A stretch of 47,541 nucleotides of DNA from Allobosea sp. Root483D1 (GCF_001429505.1 NZ_LMJW01000004.1:12989-60529); one strand, 5' to 3'; shown: positions 18,778-27,344, counted from the stretch's first letter. Translations and numbers: made by a program. The notes: generated from the sequence alone by a model not told the origin.

Positions 18778-19572
18778 ATGTCGATCGCCACCGAAATCGC
18801 GCCGCATTTGCCGTATCTGCGCCGCTTCGCCCGGGCCCTCAGCGGTACCCAGGCGAGCGGCGATGCCTATGTCGTCGCGACGCTGGAAGCGCTGATCGCC
18901 GATCCCGACGCCTTCCCGCGTGAGCTCGGTTCGCGGGTCGGCCTCTACCGCCTGTTCTTGCAGATGTGGTCGTCCGTGGGGCTCAACACCCAGGCGCCGT
19001 CGCCGGAGGCCGAACGCTCCGCCGCCGAGCGCAATCTCGATGCGCTGACGCCGCGCTCGCGTCAGGCCTTCCTGCTGCGGACGGTCGAAGGTTTCCCCAT
19101 CGAGGAGGTCGCGCAGATCATGAACATCTCCGGCAGCGATGCAGCCGCCCTCGTGCAGACCGCCGGCCAGGAGATCGCCGAGCAGGTCGCCACTGACGTG
19201 CTGATCATCGAGGACGAGCCGATCATCGCCCTCGACATCGAGACCATGGTCGAGGAGCTCGGCCACAGGGTCACCGGCGTCGCCAGGACGCATCGCGAGG
19301 CGATCGCGCTCGTCGCCAAGAAGCGCCCCGGCCTGGTGCTCGCCGATATCCAGCTGGCCGATGGCAGCTCCGGTCTCGAGGCGGTCAACGAGATCCTCAG
19401 CGCGATGGAGGTGCCGGTGATCTTCATCACCGCCTATCCCGAGCGGTTGCTCACCGGCGACCGGCCGGAGCCGGCCTTCCTGATCACCAAGCCGTTCCAG
19501 CCGGAAGCGGTGAAGGCCGCGATCAGCCAGGCGCTGTTCTTCGACCGCCGTGCCGGCCGCAAGGCCGCCTGA
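18778..19572 (+). CDS. phyR: General stress response regulator PhyR
   Basis: This 264-residue anti-anti-sigma factor has an EcfG-like domain (about residues 1-125: APHLPYLRRFARALSG, then LTPRSRQAFLLRTVEGFPIE). A C-terminal receiver domain follows, with the acidic pair in LIIEDEPI, the phosphoacceptor Asp in LADIQLADGSSG, Thr in FITAYPE and Lys in ITKPFQP. On phosphorylation the sigma-like domain is freed, binds NepR and releases EcfG. The ATG at 18778 follows a GGGGG ribosome-binding sequence; a GTG at 18763 is in frame. It is divergent from nepR-ecfG-kinase, the usual arrangement. All key receiver residues are present. Confidence 0.96.
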   Translation: MSIATEIAPHLPYLRRFARALSGTQASGDAYVVATLEALIADPDAFPRELGSRVGLYRLFLQMWSSVGLNTQAPSPEAERSAAERNLDALTPRSRQAFLLRTVEGFPIEEVAQIMNISGSDAAALVQTAGQEIAEQVATDVLIIEDEPIIALDIETMVEELGHRVTGVARTHREAIALVAKKRPGLVLADIQLADGSSGLEAVNEILSAMEVPVIFITAYPERLLTGDRPEPAFLITKPFQPEAVKAAISQALFFDRRAGRKAA

Positions 19573-19591
19573 CCGCCGATCGCGGTGACCG

Positions 19592-19617
19592 GGAACAAAT
19601 CGGCCATCCCTCGCGTT
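19592..19617 (+). promoter_or_regulatory. EcfG promoter for the 23-aa peptide and extensin-like gene
   Basis: GGAAC at 19592-19596 and CGTT at 19614-19617 are separated by 17 bases, an exact match. The start of the 23-codon gene is 34 bases downstream. Confidence 0.8.
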
Positions 19618-19650
19618 GCCCCGGCCCGGGCGATGCGAAGGAGATCGGTC

Positions 19651-19722
19651 ATGTCCATGGCTCTGCTGGCGGCGCTGATCGTCGCGGCCTCGCTGACGGT
19701 CCTGTTCAAGGCCGTCGGGTAA
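19651..19722 (+). CDS. Putative 23-residue membrane peptide
   Basis: ATG at 19651 to TAA at 19722 encodes a 23-residue peptide that is almost entirely one hydrophobic helix (ALLAALIVAASLTVLF at about residues 4-19) with a single Lys near the C-terminus. A strong ribosome-binding sequence, AAGGAGA, lies seven bases upstream, and an exact EcfG promoter lies 34 bases before the start. The stop codon is four bases before the extensin-like gene, so the two are probably one transcript and may be translationally coupled. I do not recognise the peptide. A single-span small stress protein or a leader peptide for the downstream gene are both possible. Confidence 0.65.
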   Translation: MSMALLAALIVAASLTVLFKAVG

Positions 19723-19726
19723 AAGC

Positions 19727-20515
19727 ATGCGAGAGTGCTCGCCATTTCGGCAGCGCGGCTGCGCAGTCCTGATCGTGGCAGCCGGGCTCGCCGGTGTGGG
19801 CTCCGCCTGGGGCCGCGACGCGCAGCCTGCGCCCACGGTCATGCCTCCGCCGCGGCCGGCCTCGCTGCCAGCTCCTGCTCCGCCGCCACCGGTTGCCCCC
19901 GTCGAGGAGAAGAAGCCCGCCGTGACGGCAGAAGGCAGCGCCTGCATGCGGAGCCTCGCGGGCGTGGCCGGGCATCGGATTCGCCCGATTGCGCCAGCGA
20001 CGAAGCCGGAGCCGGAGGATTGCCGTGTGGTCGATCCGGTCGTGATCGAGGCGCTGGCGGTGCGGACCGCCGCCGGTCCGGGCGAGGTCAGGCTGCTGCC
20101 ACCCCCGACGGTGAGCTGCGAACTGGCGCGCGCAGTCTCACTCTGGCTCGACACTAGCCTGCAGCCAATGGCGCGCGGAGCGTTCGGGCGCGAGCTGACT
20201 GCGCTACGTGTCGGCGGCGGGCATGAGTGCCGCCGACGAAATCGTCAGACACAAGGGCAGCTCAGCGAGCACGCCACAGGACGGGCGCTCGACATCTTCG
20301 CCTTCCAGCTCGGCGAGGAGAAGCAGGGTGGACTGGCTGTGTCGGTAGAACGGCCGAGCGGCCTGGAACAGACGCGCTTCCTCGACGGCGTGCGTCAATC
20401 GGCCTGCGGCGCCTTCATGACCGTACTCGGCCCGGGCTCGGACGCCGCCCATGCCAACCATCTTCATGTCGACATCCAGCAGCGGCGCGCGGCTTCGAGC
20501 CGCTTCTGCCAATGA
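19727..20515 (+). CDS. Extensin-like C-terminal domain protein, exported
   Basis: This 262-residue protein has an N-terminal hydrophobic signal region (about residues 11-29), a Pro-rich linker (35-60) and a PF06904 extensin-like domain. Domain hallmarks are CRVVDPVVIEAL, SCELARAVSLWL, HECRRRNRQTQG, LSEHATGRALDIFAFQL and, near the end, VLGPGSDAAHANHLHVDI. The conserved His and Asp residues resemble the zinc site of LAS-type D-Ala-D-Ala peptidases, so a cell-wall role in the periplasm is plausible. It follows the 23-codon gene by four bases and shares its EcfG promoter. This links envelope maintenance to the stress response by inference. Confidence 0.88.
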   Translation: MRECSPFRQRGCAVLIVAAGLAGVGSAWGRDAQPAPTVMPPPRPASLPAPAPPPPVAPVEEKKPAVTAEGSACMRSLAGVAGHRIRPIAPATKPEPEDCRVVDPVVIEALAVRTAAGPGEVRLLPPPTVSCELARAVSLWLDTSLQPMARGAFGRELTALRVGGGHECRRRNRQTQGQLSEHATGRALDIFAFQLGEEKQGGLAVSVERPSGLEQTRFLDGVRQSACGAFMTVLGPGSDAAHANHLHVDIQQRRAASSRFCQ

Positions 20516-20542
20516 TTTCGGCCAAATGATTTCGACGAAGCC

Positions 20543-20773
20543 CTATGACGCGATCGTGAAGATATCGTCGGACGTGCCGGATTGCGCGGCGACCGGCAGC
20601 GGACGCTTTCCGCTCGACCAGCCCTCGCGCCGTAAAGCGAGCTCGGCCAGCGCCGAATCGTGGTCAAAACCCTCGCGCAGAAGTTGTTCGAGCTCCCAGA
20701 ATGGCGGAAGATCGCGCGCCAGCTTGGGGGTAGGAAACATCCACACCGGGTCGATTCGTCCTTGCTTTGGCAT
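20543..20773 (-). CDS. Small hypothetical protein, 76 aa, with EcfG promoter
   Basis: The family is not recognised. The protein has no Cys, no membrane helix and no signal. It starts with a short Pro/Trp-rich part (DPVWMFPTPKLARDLPPFWE), continues with a probable helix (LEQLLREGFDHDSALAELAL, residues 31-50) and ends polar. ATG at 20773 gives 76 residues; a GTG at 20785 gives 80. An exact EcfG promoter lies only 16-28 bases upstream, so the leader is very short, and no strong ribosome-binding sequence is visible. It converges with the extensin-like gene and lies 27 bases from its stop codon. Confidence 0.65.
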   Translation of the reverse strand: MPKQGRIDPVWMFPTPKLARDLPPFWELEQLLREGFDHDSALAELALRREGWSSGKRPLPVAAQSGTSDDIFTIAS

Positions 20774-20800
20774 TTGCGCGTCCACTGGTCAGTTCCCGTC

Positions 20801-20825
20801 AACGCATGCACCGGATTGAGGTTCC
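20801..20825 (-). promoter_or_regulatory. EcfG promoter for the 76-aa protein
   Basis: On the minus strand GGAAC (20825-20821) and CGTT (20804-20801) are separated by 16 bases, an exact match directly upstream of the small gene. Confidence 0.75.
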
Positions 20826-20938
20826 GGATTATTTGAGAACTATGGAGTGATTGCGGCGGTTTGGTGCGGTTTCGAAGCGCATTGGGATGATCTACCGGTG
20901 ACGCATGTGCATACGCAGCAAGGCGTAGGAGAGGGTGA

Positions 20939-21400
20939 ATGAGACGTCTGATCGCAATGATCGTCCTGGCGGCCGGTTCCAGCCTGTCCGCCGCCCCGGC
21001 CCTGGCGCAGAGCGGCGCGCCGGCCGGACGCCTGACCTGCACGATCGGCGCCGGTCTCGCCCAGGTCGTCGCCGCGCAGAAGCCGCTCGAATGTCGCTTC
21101 CGGCCGCGGCGCGGACCGCTGCAGACTTACACGGGGGTGATTCGCGGCTTCGCGCTCGATGCCAAGACGGTCGGGCGCAGCCTGCTGGCATGGCGGGTCT
21201 ATGGTCCCTATGCGCGGGCGCCTCTCGGCGTTCTCAGCGGCGCATATGCCCGCAAACAGGGCGAGGTTGCCATGACAGGCAGCCACGACGGCGACGTCCG
21301 AATGGTGCCGCGGTCCCTGCCGTTGCAACGCGGCGCCAATGTCGCCCTCGGCGTCACCGCCTTCGAGCTCAGTCTCGTCCGGTCTCCACGCAAGCGCTGA
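20939..21400 (+). CDS. DUF992-family exported protein
   Basis: The 153-residue protein has a Sec signal peptide (MRRLIAMIVLAAGSSLSA, cut after about ALAQ at residue 24). The DUF992 pattern follows: LTCTIGAGLAQVVAAQKPLE, CRFRP, YTGVIRGFALD, then a Gly/Ala-rich end with LPLQRGANVALGVTAFELSL. Two Cys in the mature part could form a disulfide. The family occurs in Hyphomicrobiales periplasms and has no known function. The ATG at 20939 follows GGAGAGGG. No EcfG promoter is visible upstream, unlike its neighbours. It may be constitutive or lie under a promoter I cannot see. Confidence 0.85.
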   Translation: MRRLIAMIVLAAGSSLSAAPALAQSGAPAGRLTCTIGAGLAQVVAAQKPLECRFRPRRGPLQTYTGVIRGFALDAKTVGRSLLAWRVYGPYARAPLGVLSGAYARKQGEVAMTGSHDGDVRMVPRSLPLQRGANVALGVTAFELSLVRSPRKR

Positions 21401-21486
21401 CCGGCGCGAACTTACGCTTTCCTAACCATATTCAACCAATTTGAATTGAATTTGAAGGATTTGAGGCAGACAATCCGGCTCAGAAC

Positions 21487-21512
21487 GGAACAAGGCCAAC
21501 CAAGCGGGCGTT
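21487..21512 (+). promoter_or_regulatory. EcfG promoter for the single-domain response regulator
   Basis: GGAAC at 21487-21491 and CGTT at 21509-21512 are separated by 17 bases, an exact match 41 bases before the GTG start of the receiver gene. The upstream stretch 21411-21470 is unusually A/T-rich for this window. Confidence 0.8.
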
Positions 21513-21553
21513 GAACAGGCTCACAAGCAGGGTATCTGACTTGGGGTTTAGTC

Positions 21554-21940
21554 GTGAAGTTGGAAGGTGATCTGGGTCTCATGGCCGGTATTCGGGTCCT
21601 CATCGTTGAGGACGATCCCTTTATCGCGATGGATATCGAAAGCGCCGTGAGCGATGAGCTCGGTGACGACGCCGAACTCATCGTGGTCGAATCGGTCTCG
21701 CAGGCACGGCGGGCCGCGGATCAGCCGCTCGACTGCGCCTTGCTCGACATCGACGTGGTCGGCGGCAAGACCTTCGCCATCGCCGCCAGCCTGCGGGCCA
21801 AGGGCACGCCGCTGGTGTTCGTCTCGGGCTCTGCTCCGAGCGAGGTGCCGCCCGAGCTGCGCGATGTGCGCTTCGTCCGCAAGCCCTTCTCGGCCGACGA
21901 GATCGTCCGCTTCGTCTCCAAAGCCCTGAACAAGGGCTGA
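21554..21940 (+). CDS. Single-domain response regulator
   Basis: The protein is a lone receiver domain of 128 residues from the GTG at 21554 (119 from the ATG at 21581). It has the acidic pair in VLIVEDDPFIAMDIE, the phosphoacceptor Asp in ALLDIDVVGGK, Ser in VFVSGSAP and Lys in FVRKPFSADE. There is no output domain, so it must act by protein contact or phosphotransfer. Receivers of this kind (the FATGUY group, such as SdrG) modulate PhyR phosphorylation in other alphaproteobacteria; the S-G-S after the fourth strand is only similar to that motif. It converges with an HWE kinase gene three bases away, a likely partner, and has an exact EcfG promoter. Confidence 0.9.
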   Translation: MKLEGDLGLMAGIRVLIVEDDPFIAMDIESAVSDELGDDAELIVVESVSQARRAADQPLDCALLDIDVVGGKTFAIAASLRAKGTPLVFVSGSAPSEVPPELRDVRFVRKPFSADEIVRFVSKALNKG

Positions 21941-21943
21941 GCC

Positions 21944-23329
21944 CTATTCCGTCTCGTCCTCGGCGGGCAGCTCCCGTTTCGGGAAGGTGACCGCGACCCG
22001 GGTGCCGGGCCGTGCGCTGTCCTGGGTGAGCGGCGTGATCTCCATGGTGGCCCGCATGCTGCGCAGCAGGGCGTTGATCACGGACTTGCCCAGCCCGGCC
22101 GTCTGCTGATCCTCCGGCATGCCGACGCCGTCATCCTCGACGCAGAGGACGAGGTTCTCGTTGGGCGTGCGCGCAAGGTGGATCGTGATCTTGCCGGCGG
22201 CGCCGTCGGGAAAGGCGTGCTTGATCGCGTTGGTCACCAGCTCGTTGATGACGACGACAAAGGAGACGGCATCGCGCCCGGGCAGGCGGATCGCATCCAT
22301 CGCCAGGCCGATCTCGATCGGCCGGCCTTCCGCCGCCTTGCCGATCTCGGCCAGCAGATCCTCCAGATAAGGCTGTGCCTCGATCTCGTCGGCCTCGATG
22401 TCGAGCCGCAGGCGGCGCTGCCCCGCCGCGATCGCCTGGATGCGCGATTGCGCCTGGGCAAGCGCCTGCTTGACCGCCGGTTCGCGCGTCTGCCGGCTCT
22501 GGACGTTGAGCAGGGCGGAGACCATCGCCAGATTGTTGCCGACGCGATGGTTGACGTCGCGCAGCAGCGCCTCGATGCGCAGCCGCTCGTTCTCGAGCTG
22601 ATGCGTGCGTTCGGCGACCTTGCGCTCGAGCTCGACGTTTGAACTCGACAGCGAGACGGCGCGCCGGTGCCGGACGCGCAATTGCAGCCAGGCCGCAAAG
22701 CACAGGCCGGCGAGGGCGACTAGGATGCCGACGCTGGCGAGGACGCGGCGGCGCGCCTCGCGGCGGCTGCTGGCGTTCAGGCGCAGATTCTCTTCCAGCT
22801 GGATCGCGCTGACGACCTGGCGCAGCTCCTGGGTGAGCCGGTTGCCGGTGCCCTGGGCAACGAGCGCGATCGCGTCGCTGCGCTGGCCACGTCGCATCAA
22901 CGCGACGGTCTCGGCCATTTCGCCGAGCTTCCTGGTGGTGATGGCCCGGGCGCGCTGTACCCGCTCCAGCTGGGCCGGGCTGTCGGCAACGAGCTGCTCG
23001 ATCTGGTCGAGGCTCGGTATCAGTTCCGCCCGTCTTTCATTGTATGGCTCGAGATAGAGCTCGTCACCGATGAGCATGAAGCCGCGCTGCCCGGTTTCCG
23101 CATCGAGCAGGTTGCCGAGGAAGCGTTCGCTGCGCTCGCGTATGTCGATCGAGCGCGCGACCAGCCGCGAGGCCTCGTCGGCCTGGATGTTGATCCAGCC
23201 GGCGATCAGGACGGCGGCAGCGACCACGACGATCGCGATCGCCGCCGAGGAGGCGGTGTAAAGGCGCGCACCGAGCAAGGGCAGTCCCGGCAACAGCCAG
23301 CGTGGACGGAGCTTCAGCTGGGCATTCAT
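21944..23329 (-). CDS. CHASE3-domain HWE/HisKA_2 sensor histidine kinase
   Basis: This 461-residue inner-membrane kinase has helices at about 24-46 and 199-217 enclosing a CHASE3 periplasmic sensor (DAETGQRGFMLIGDELYLEP at 76-95). A coiled-coil follows, then the HisKA_2 segment LLRDVNHRVGNNLAMVSALL with His261, and an intact ATPase domain (INELVTNAIKHAFPDG at 361-376, EDDGVGMP at 398-405). It is therefore a competent kinase, in contrast to the kinase beside ecfG. It is tail-to-tail with the single-domain regulator and could phosphorylate that protein or PhyR. No EcfG promoter is visible upstream. Confidence 0.93.
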   Translation of the reverse strand: MNAQLKLRPRWLLPGLPLLGARLYTASSAAIAIVVVAAAVLIAGWINIQADEASRLVARSIDIRERSERFLGNLLDAETGQRGFMLIGDELYLEPYNERRAELIPSLDQIEQLVADSPAQLERVQRARAITTRKLGEMAETVALMRRGQRSDAIALVAQGTGNRLTQELRQVVSAIQLEENLRLNASSRREARRRVLASVGILVALAGLCFAAWLQLRVRHRRAVSLSSSNVELERKVAERTHQLENERLRIEALLRDVNHRVGNNLAMVSALLNVQSRQTREPAVKQALAQAQSRIQAIAAGQRRLRLDIEADEIEAQPYLEDLLAEIGKAAEGRPIEIGLAMDAIRLPGRDAVSFVVVINELVTNAIKHAFPDGAAGKITIHLARTPNENLVLCVEDDGVGMPEDQQTAGLGKSVINALLRSMRATMEITPLTQDSARPGTRVAVTFPKRELPAEDETE

Positions 23330-23430
23330 CGCCGTCTTGAATAGACGCTGAAATCCGATCGCCCAAGGTAAAAAGACATATCGCCGCGAACCCGCTGCGG
23401 AAAAGGCAGCGGGCTCAGGGGCGGTTCGCC

Positions 23431-23847
23431 TTATTCTTCAGCATCGTCGCCTTGCGAGAACTGCCGCCCGAGGATGAGCCCGAGCAAGACGACGCCGCCG
23501 ACAAGTCCGGCGCGCCAGCCGAGCTTGCGGCTGCCGACCAGCGAGGCCGCGAGCGGTGCGGCGGCGACGGCGGCGGCCAGGCGCCGGTCCGGGCGTGGCC
23601 GGCTCTTCACATAGAGCGCGATGCCGAGCATGAGCAGTGCTGCAACGAGCAGTCCGCCGGCAATCGACAGGCTGGCGGTGATCGCCCCGTAATGCAGCGT
23701 CAGCACAGTATGCAGCGCATCGAGGCCGTAGCCCACGGCGCCGGCCGCGAGCAGCCCCGCCAGCAGATAGAGCACGATGACCGTGACGTTGCGGCGCACG
23801 GCGCCGCCGATCTCGCGCGTGACCAGACCGGTCAGCCCCCCAAGCAT
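23431..23847 (-). CDS. Hypothetical membrane protein, 138 aa
   Basis: The protein has three or four membrane helices (about residues 22-42, 56-80, 90-104 and 111-127) and an acidic C-terminal tail. The first helices resemble phage-holin-like or DUF1469 proteins, but the match is not firm. It starts three bases after the stop codon of the DUF883-like gene, so the two are one operon under the EcfG promoter at 24274-24298. Pairs of a DUF883/YqjD protein and a holin-like membrane protein (as in E. coli yqjD-yqjE) are known, which supports a related pair here. Confidence 0.78.
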   Translation of the reverse strand: MLGGLTGLVTREIGGAVRRNVTVIVLYLLAGLLAAGAVGYGLDALHTVLTLHYGAITASLSIAGGLLVAALLMLGIALYVKSRPRPDRRLAAAVAAAPLAASLVGSRKLGWRAGLVGGVVLLGLILGRQFSQGDDAEE

Positions 23848-23850
23848 GGT

Positions 23851-24213
23851 TCAGCGCGCCGAGAGGAAGCCGACGAACAACCCGACCGCGGCCGCCAGGC
23901 CGAGCGCCCGCAAGGGTCGCTCGCGGATTTCGCGGATGATCAGCTCTTCCAGGTCGCCAGCCTGCTCGCGCGCGACCTCGACCATGCGGTCGGTGTCGAC
24001 GCCGACCGATCGCAGCTTCTCGCTGACAGTCGCGGCAAGATCCTCGGCGCCGCGTGCCAGGCTGGCCTCGATCTCCTCGGCCTCGCCCTTCACGCGGCGG
24101 CCGGCGCTTCGGGCCCGCTCGGCCGTGTCGGAGGCGGCGTCGACCACCTCGTCCTTGGCGCGTTTGACCGAGGCCGCGGCCTGTCGCTTTGCGGTGCTGC
24201 TGGTTGCGGCCAT
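23851..24213 (-). CDS. DUF883/YqjD-like membrane-anchored stress protein
   Basis: The 120-residue protein has a long charged, Ala-rich helical region (about residues 8-95) and a C-terminal single membrane helix with small residues, RERPLRALGLAAAVGLFVGF, ending in SAR. This is the layout of ElaB/YqjD/DUF883 proteins, tail-anchored inner-membrane proteins that bind ribosomes in E. coli and are made under stress or in stationary phase. The ATG at 24213 has AAGGAGG seven bases upstream; a longer frame to 24261 lacks one. An exact EcfG promoter lies upstream, and the membrane-protein gene follows after three bases. Confidence 0.85.
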   Translation of the reverse strand: MAATSSTAKRQAAASVKRAKDEVVDAASDTAERARSAGRRVKGEAEEIEASLARGAEDLAATVSEKLRSVGVDTDRMVEVAREQAGDLEELIIREIRERPLRALGLAAAVGLFVGFLSAR

Positions 24214-24273
24214 CAAATGCCTCCTTGGTGCCGGCAATGAACGATGCCATGCGGACGGCATGGCGCAAAGCTC

Positions 24274-24298
24274 AACGCGTCAGCAATGGGACGGTTCC
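24274..24298 (-). promoter_or_regulatory. EcfG promoter of the DUF883/membrane protein operon
   Basis: On the minus strand GGAAC (24298-24294) and CGTT (24277-24274) are separated by 16 bases, an exact match 61 bases before the DUF883-like start. It sits directly after the polA stop codon. Confidence 0.82.
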
Positions 24299-24311
24299 CG
24301 GGGCGAGGCCC

Positions 24312-27300
24312 TCAGTGAGCCTCATCCCAATTGTCGGCCGCGCGCGCATCGACGACGAGCGGCACCTTGAGCGCGACCGCCGGCTGCGGCGCCTCGACCA
24401 TCACCCTGCGGATCACCGGCAGCGCCGTCTCGACCTGGGCTTCCGGCACCTCGAAGACGAGCTCGTCATGGACCTGCAGCAGCATGCGCGCGTCGAGCTT
24501 CGCGGCCGCGAGCGCATCCTCCATGCGGATCATGGCGCGGCGGATGATGTCGGAGGCCGAGCCCTGGATCGGGGCGTTGATCGCCTGGCGCTCGACGAAG
24601 GCGCGCTCGGATGGGTTCTTCGAGGCGACCGCCGGGAAATGGCAGACGCGGCCGAAGATCGTCTCGACCGCGCCCTTGGCGCGCACCGTGGTGCGGGCCT
24701 GGTCCATGTAGTCGCGGATGCCGGGGAAGCGTTCGAAGTATTTGCGGATATAGGCGCTGGCCTCCTCGCGCGAGATGCCGAGCTGGTTGGCGAGACCGAA
24801 GGCCGAGATGCCGTAGATGATGCCGAAATTGATCGCCTTGGCCCGTCGGCGCACTTCGCTCGGCATGCCCTGGACCGGCACGCCGAACATCTCGGACGCC
24901 GTCATCGCATGGATGTCGACGCCATCGGCGAAGGCCTGCCGGAGCTGCGGGATATCCGCGATATGGGCGAGGATGCGCAATTCGATCTGGCTGTAGTCGG
25001 CCGAGATAAGCTTATTGCCCTGTTCGGCGACGAAGGCGGTGCGGATCTTGCGGCCGGCCTCGGTGCGGATCGGGATGTTCTGCAGGTTCGGCTCGGAGGA
25101 GGAGAGCCGGCCGGTGGTGGTCGCGGCCAAGGCGTAAGACGTATGGACCCGGTGGGTCTGCGGGTTCACGTAACCAGGCAGCGAGTCGGTATAGGTCGAT
25201 TTGAGCTTGGCGAGCTGACGCCAGTCGAGGATGCGCGCCGGCAGTTCATGGCCCTGCTCGGCAAGGTCCTCGAGCACGCCCGCGCCGGTCGCCCATTGCC
25301 CGGTCGCGGTCTTCTGGGCGCCCGAAAGCCCCATCTTGCCGAACAGGATGTCGCCGAGCTGCTTGGGGCTGCCGATGGTGAACTTCTCGCCGGCGAGCGT
25401 GTGGATCTCGTCCTCGAGCCTTGCCAGCGACTGGGCGAATTCGCCCGAGAGACGCGACAGGATCTGGCGGTCGATGGCGATGCCGCGTTGTTCCATCTGG
25501 GCCAGGACGGCGATGAGCGGCCGCTCCAGCACCTCGTAGACGGCGGTCTTGCCCTCCGCCGCCAGCCGCGGCTTCAGCGCCCGCCAGAGCCGCAGCGTGA
25601 TGTCGGCATCCTCGGCCGCATAGGCAGTCGCCTTCTCGATATCGACCTTGTCGAAGCTGACCTGCGCCTTGCCGGTGCCGGCGACCTCGGCGAAGGTTAT
25701 CGTCTTGTGGCCGAGATGCAGCTCGGAGAGCCGGTCCATGCCGTGGTTGTTCTTGCCGGCATCGAGCGCATAGGAGATCAGCATCGTGTCCTCGACCGGG
25801 GCCACGCGCATCCCGTGCCGCTCCAGCAGGGTCAGGTCGTATTTCAGGTTCTGGCCGATCTTCAGCACGCCGGGATCGGCGAGCAGGGGCTTCAACGCCT
25901 CGACCGCATCGATCAGCGGAATCTGGCCCTCCAGCATGCCGCCGCCGAACAGGTCGGTGGCGCCGCGATGCTGCAGCGGGATATAGCAGGCCTTGCCCGG
26001 CGCGACGCAGAGCGAAATGCCGACAAGGTCAGCCTGCATCGCGTCGAGCGAGCTGGTCTCGGTGTCGAGCGCGACGAAACCCGCCTCATAGGCCCAGCCG
26101 ATCCAGCGCGTCAGATCGGCCAGCGTCCGCACGCATTCGTAGGCCGTGCGGTCGACCTTGAGCTGGATCGCCTCGTCCTTGCGCGCCATCGCCAGATCGG
26201 CCGGCCTCAGCCAGCCATCGCTGGCAGGCGCAGCCGCGCCATTACCCGTCGCGGGGCTTGCCGCCAGGGCAGTCGGGACGGCTCCGGCGACGATTTCAGC
26301 TCCGTCTGCCCCGACATAGAGTGCCTTCAGCGCAGCGGCGCGGGCGCCGCCCGGGGCGAGGTCGGGATCGGCGTCGATCGCCGAGACATCGGCCTCGTAG
26401 GCCTCGGCGGCGCGCTTGGTGATCGTGGTGAACTCCATCGCCTTGAGGAAGGCGATGAGTTTTGCCGGATCGGGCTGGTTCAGCGTGAGCTCGCCGAGCG
26501 GCGTCTCGACCGCGACGTCCTCGACCAGCGTCACCAGTCTGTGCGAGATGCGGACCTTCTCGATCACCTCGGGATTGGTCAGCGTCTCCCGGCGCTTGGG
26601 CTGCTTGATTTCACCGGCGCGCTTCAACAGCGTTTCCAGATCGCCATATTCGCCGATCAGTTGCGCCGCCGTCTTGATGCCGATGCCGGGCGCGCCCGGG
26701 ACATTGTCGGTGGCGTCGCCGGCGAGCGCCTGGACATCGGTGACCTTGTCGGGGGTGACGCCGAAATACTCGACCACCTCGGGCTCGCCGATGCGCCGCT
26801 CGGGGCGGAAGCCGACGCCCTTCTTGGCGTCGCCCGAGGCCGGGTCGTACATCGCGACGCCCGGCCGCACGAGCTGCATCAGGTCCTTGTCGGCCGAGAC
26901 GATCAGCACGTCGGCGCCGGCCTCGCGCGCCTGGCGCGCATAGGTCGCGATCAAATCGTCGGCCTCGTAGATGTCCTGCTCGACCGGGATCAGTCCGAAG
27001 GCGCGCACCGCGTCGCGCATCAGCGGGAACTGCGGGATCAGGTCCGGCGGCGGATCGGAGCGGTTGCCCTTGTAGGCAGGGTAGATTTCCTTGCGGAAGG
27101 AGTTCTCGCTCTTGTCGAAGACGATGGCGAGATGGGTCGGCCTGACGCCAAGCACGCCCTCGCGCACGAACTGGAACAGCTTGGTCGCGAACAATCGGAC
27201 CGCGCCCGAGGGCAGCCCGTCCGAGCGGGCATTGTATTTCCGGTCCTGGTTGATCGACTGGAAATAGGCGCGGAAGATGAAGTTCGAGCCATCGACCAGG

Positions 27301-27344
27301 AAGAGGTGGTCGCCGGGCTTGAGCGAGGGGCTGTCGTTCGTCAT
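24312..27344 (-). CDS. polA: DNA polymerase I
   Basis: PolA fills gaps and removes primers during replication and repair. The 1010-residue protein (ATG at 27344; a further ATG at 27356) has all three domains. These are an N-terminal 5'-3' exonuclease ([13 protein letters not shown], later [20 protein letters not shown]), a 3'-5' exonuclease with the intact DxE motif in [13 protein letters not shown], and an A-family polymerase. The polymerase shows [15 protein letters not shown] (motif A), [16 protein letters not shown] (motif B) and [12 protein letters not shown] (motif C). Proofreading therefore looks functional. It is divergent from the nitroreductase gene. Its downstream neighbour is the EcfG-dependent DUF883 operon. 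Confidence 0.98.
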   Translation of the reverse strand: MTNDSPSLKPGDHLFLVDGSNFIFRAYFQSINQDRKYNARSDGLPSGAVRLFATKLFQFVREGVLGVRPTHLAIVFDKSENSFRKEIYPAYKGNRSDPPPDLIPQFPLMRDAVRAFGLIPVEQDIYEADDLIATYARQAREAGADVLIVSADKDLMQLVRPGVAMYDPASGDAKKGVGFRPERRIGEPEVVEYFGVTPDKVTDVQALAGDATDNVPGAPGIGIKTAAQLIGEYGDLETLLKRAGEIKQPKRRETLTNPEVIEKVRISHRLVTLVEDVAVETPLGELTLNQPDPAKLIAFLKAMEFTTITKRAAEAYEADVSAIDADPDLAPGGARAAALKALYVGADGAEIVAGAVPTALAASPATGNGAAAPASDGWLRPADLAMARKDEAIQLKVDRTAYECVRTLADLTRWIGWAYEAGFVALDTETSSLDAMQADLVGISLCVAPGKACYIPLQHRGATDLFGGGMLEGQIPLIDAVEALKPLLADPGVLKIGQNLKYDLTLLERHGMRVAPVEDTMLISYALDAGKNNHGMDRLSELHLGHKTITFAEVAGTGKAQVSFDKVDIEKATAYAAEDADITLRLWRALKPRLAAEGKTAVYEVLERPLIAVLAQMEQRGIAIDRQILSRLSGEFAQSLARLEDEIHTLAGEKFTIGSPKQLGDILFGKMGLSGAQKTATGQWATGAGVLEDLAEQGHELPARILDWRQLAKLKSTYTDSLPGYVNPQTHRVHTSYALAATTTGRLSSSEPNLQNIPIRTEAGRKIRTAFVAEQGNKLISADYSQIELRILAHIADIPQLRQAFADGVDIHAMTASEMFGVPVQGMPSEVRRRAKAINFGIIYGISAFGLANQLGISREEASAYIRKYFERFPGIRDYMDQARTTVRAKGAVETIFGRVCHFPAVASKNPSERAFVERQAINAPIQGSASDIIRRAMIRMEDALAAAKLDARMLLQVHDELVFEVPEAQVETALPVIRRVMVEAPQPAVALKVPLVVDARAADNWDEAH

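Noticed and set aside
18703..20154. 483-codon open frame on the minus strand
   Set aside because: Antisense to phyR and the extensin-like gene, both firmly identified.
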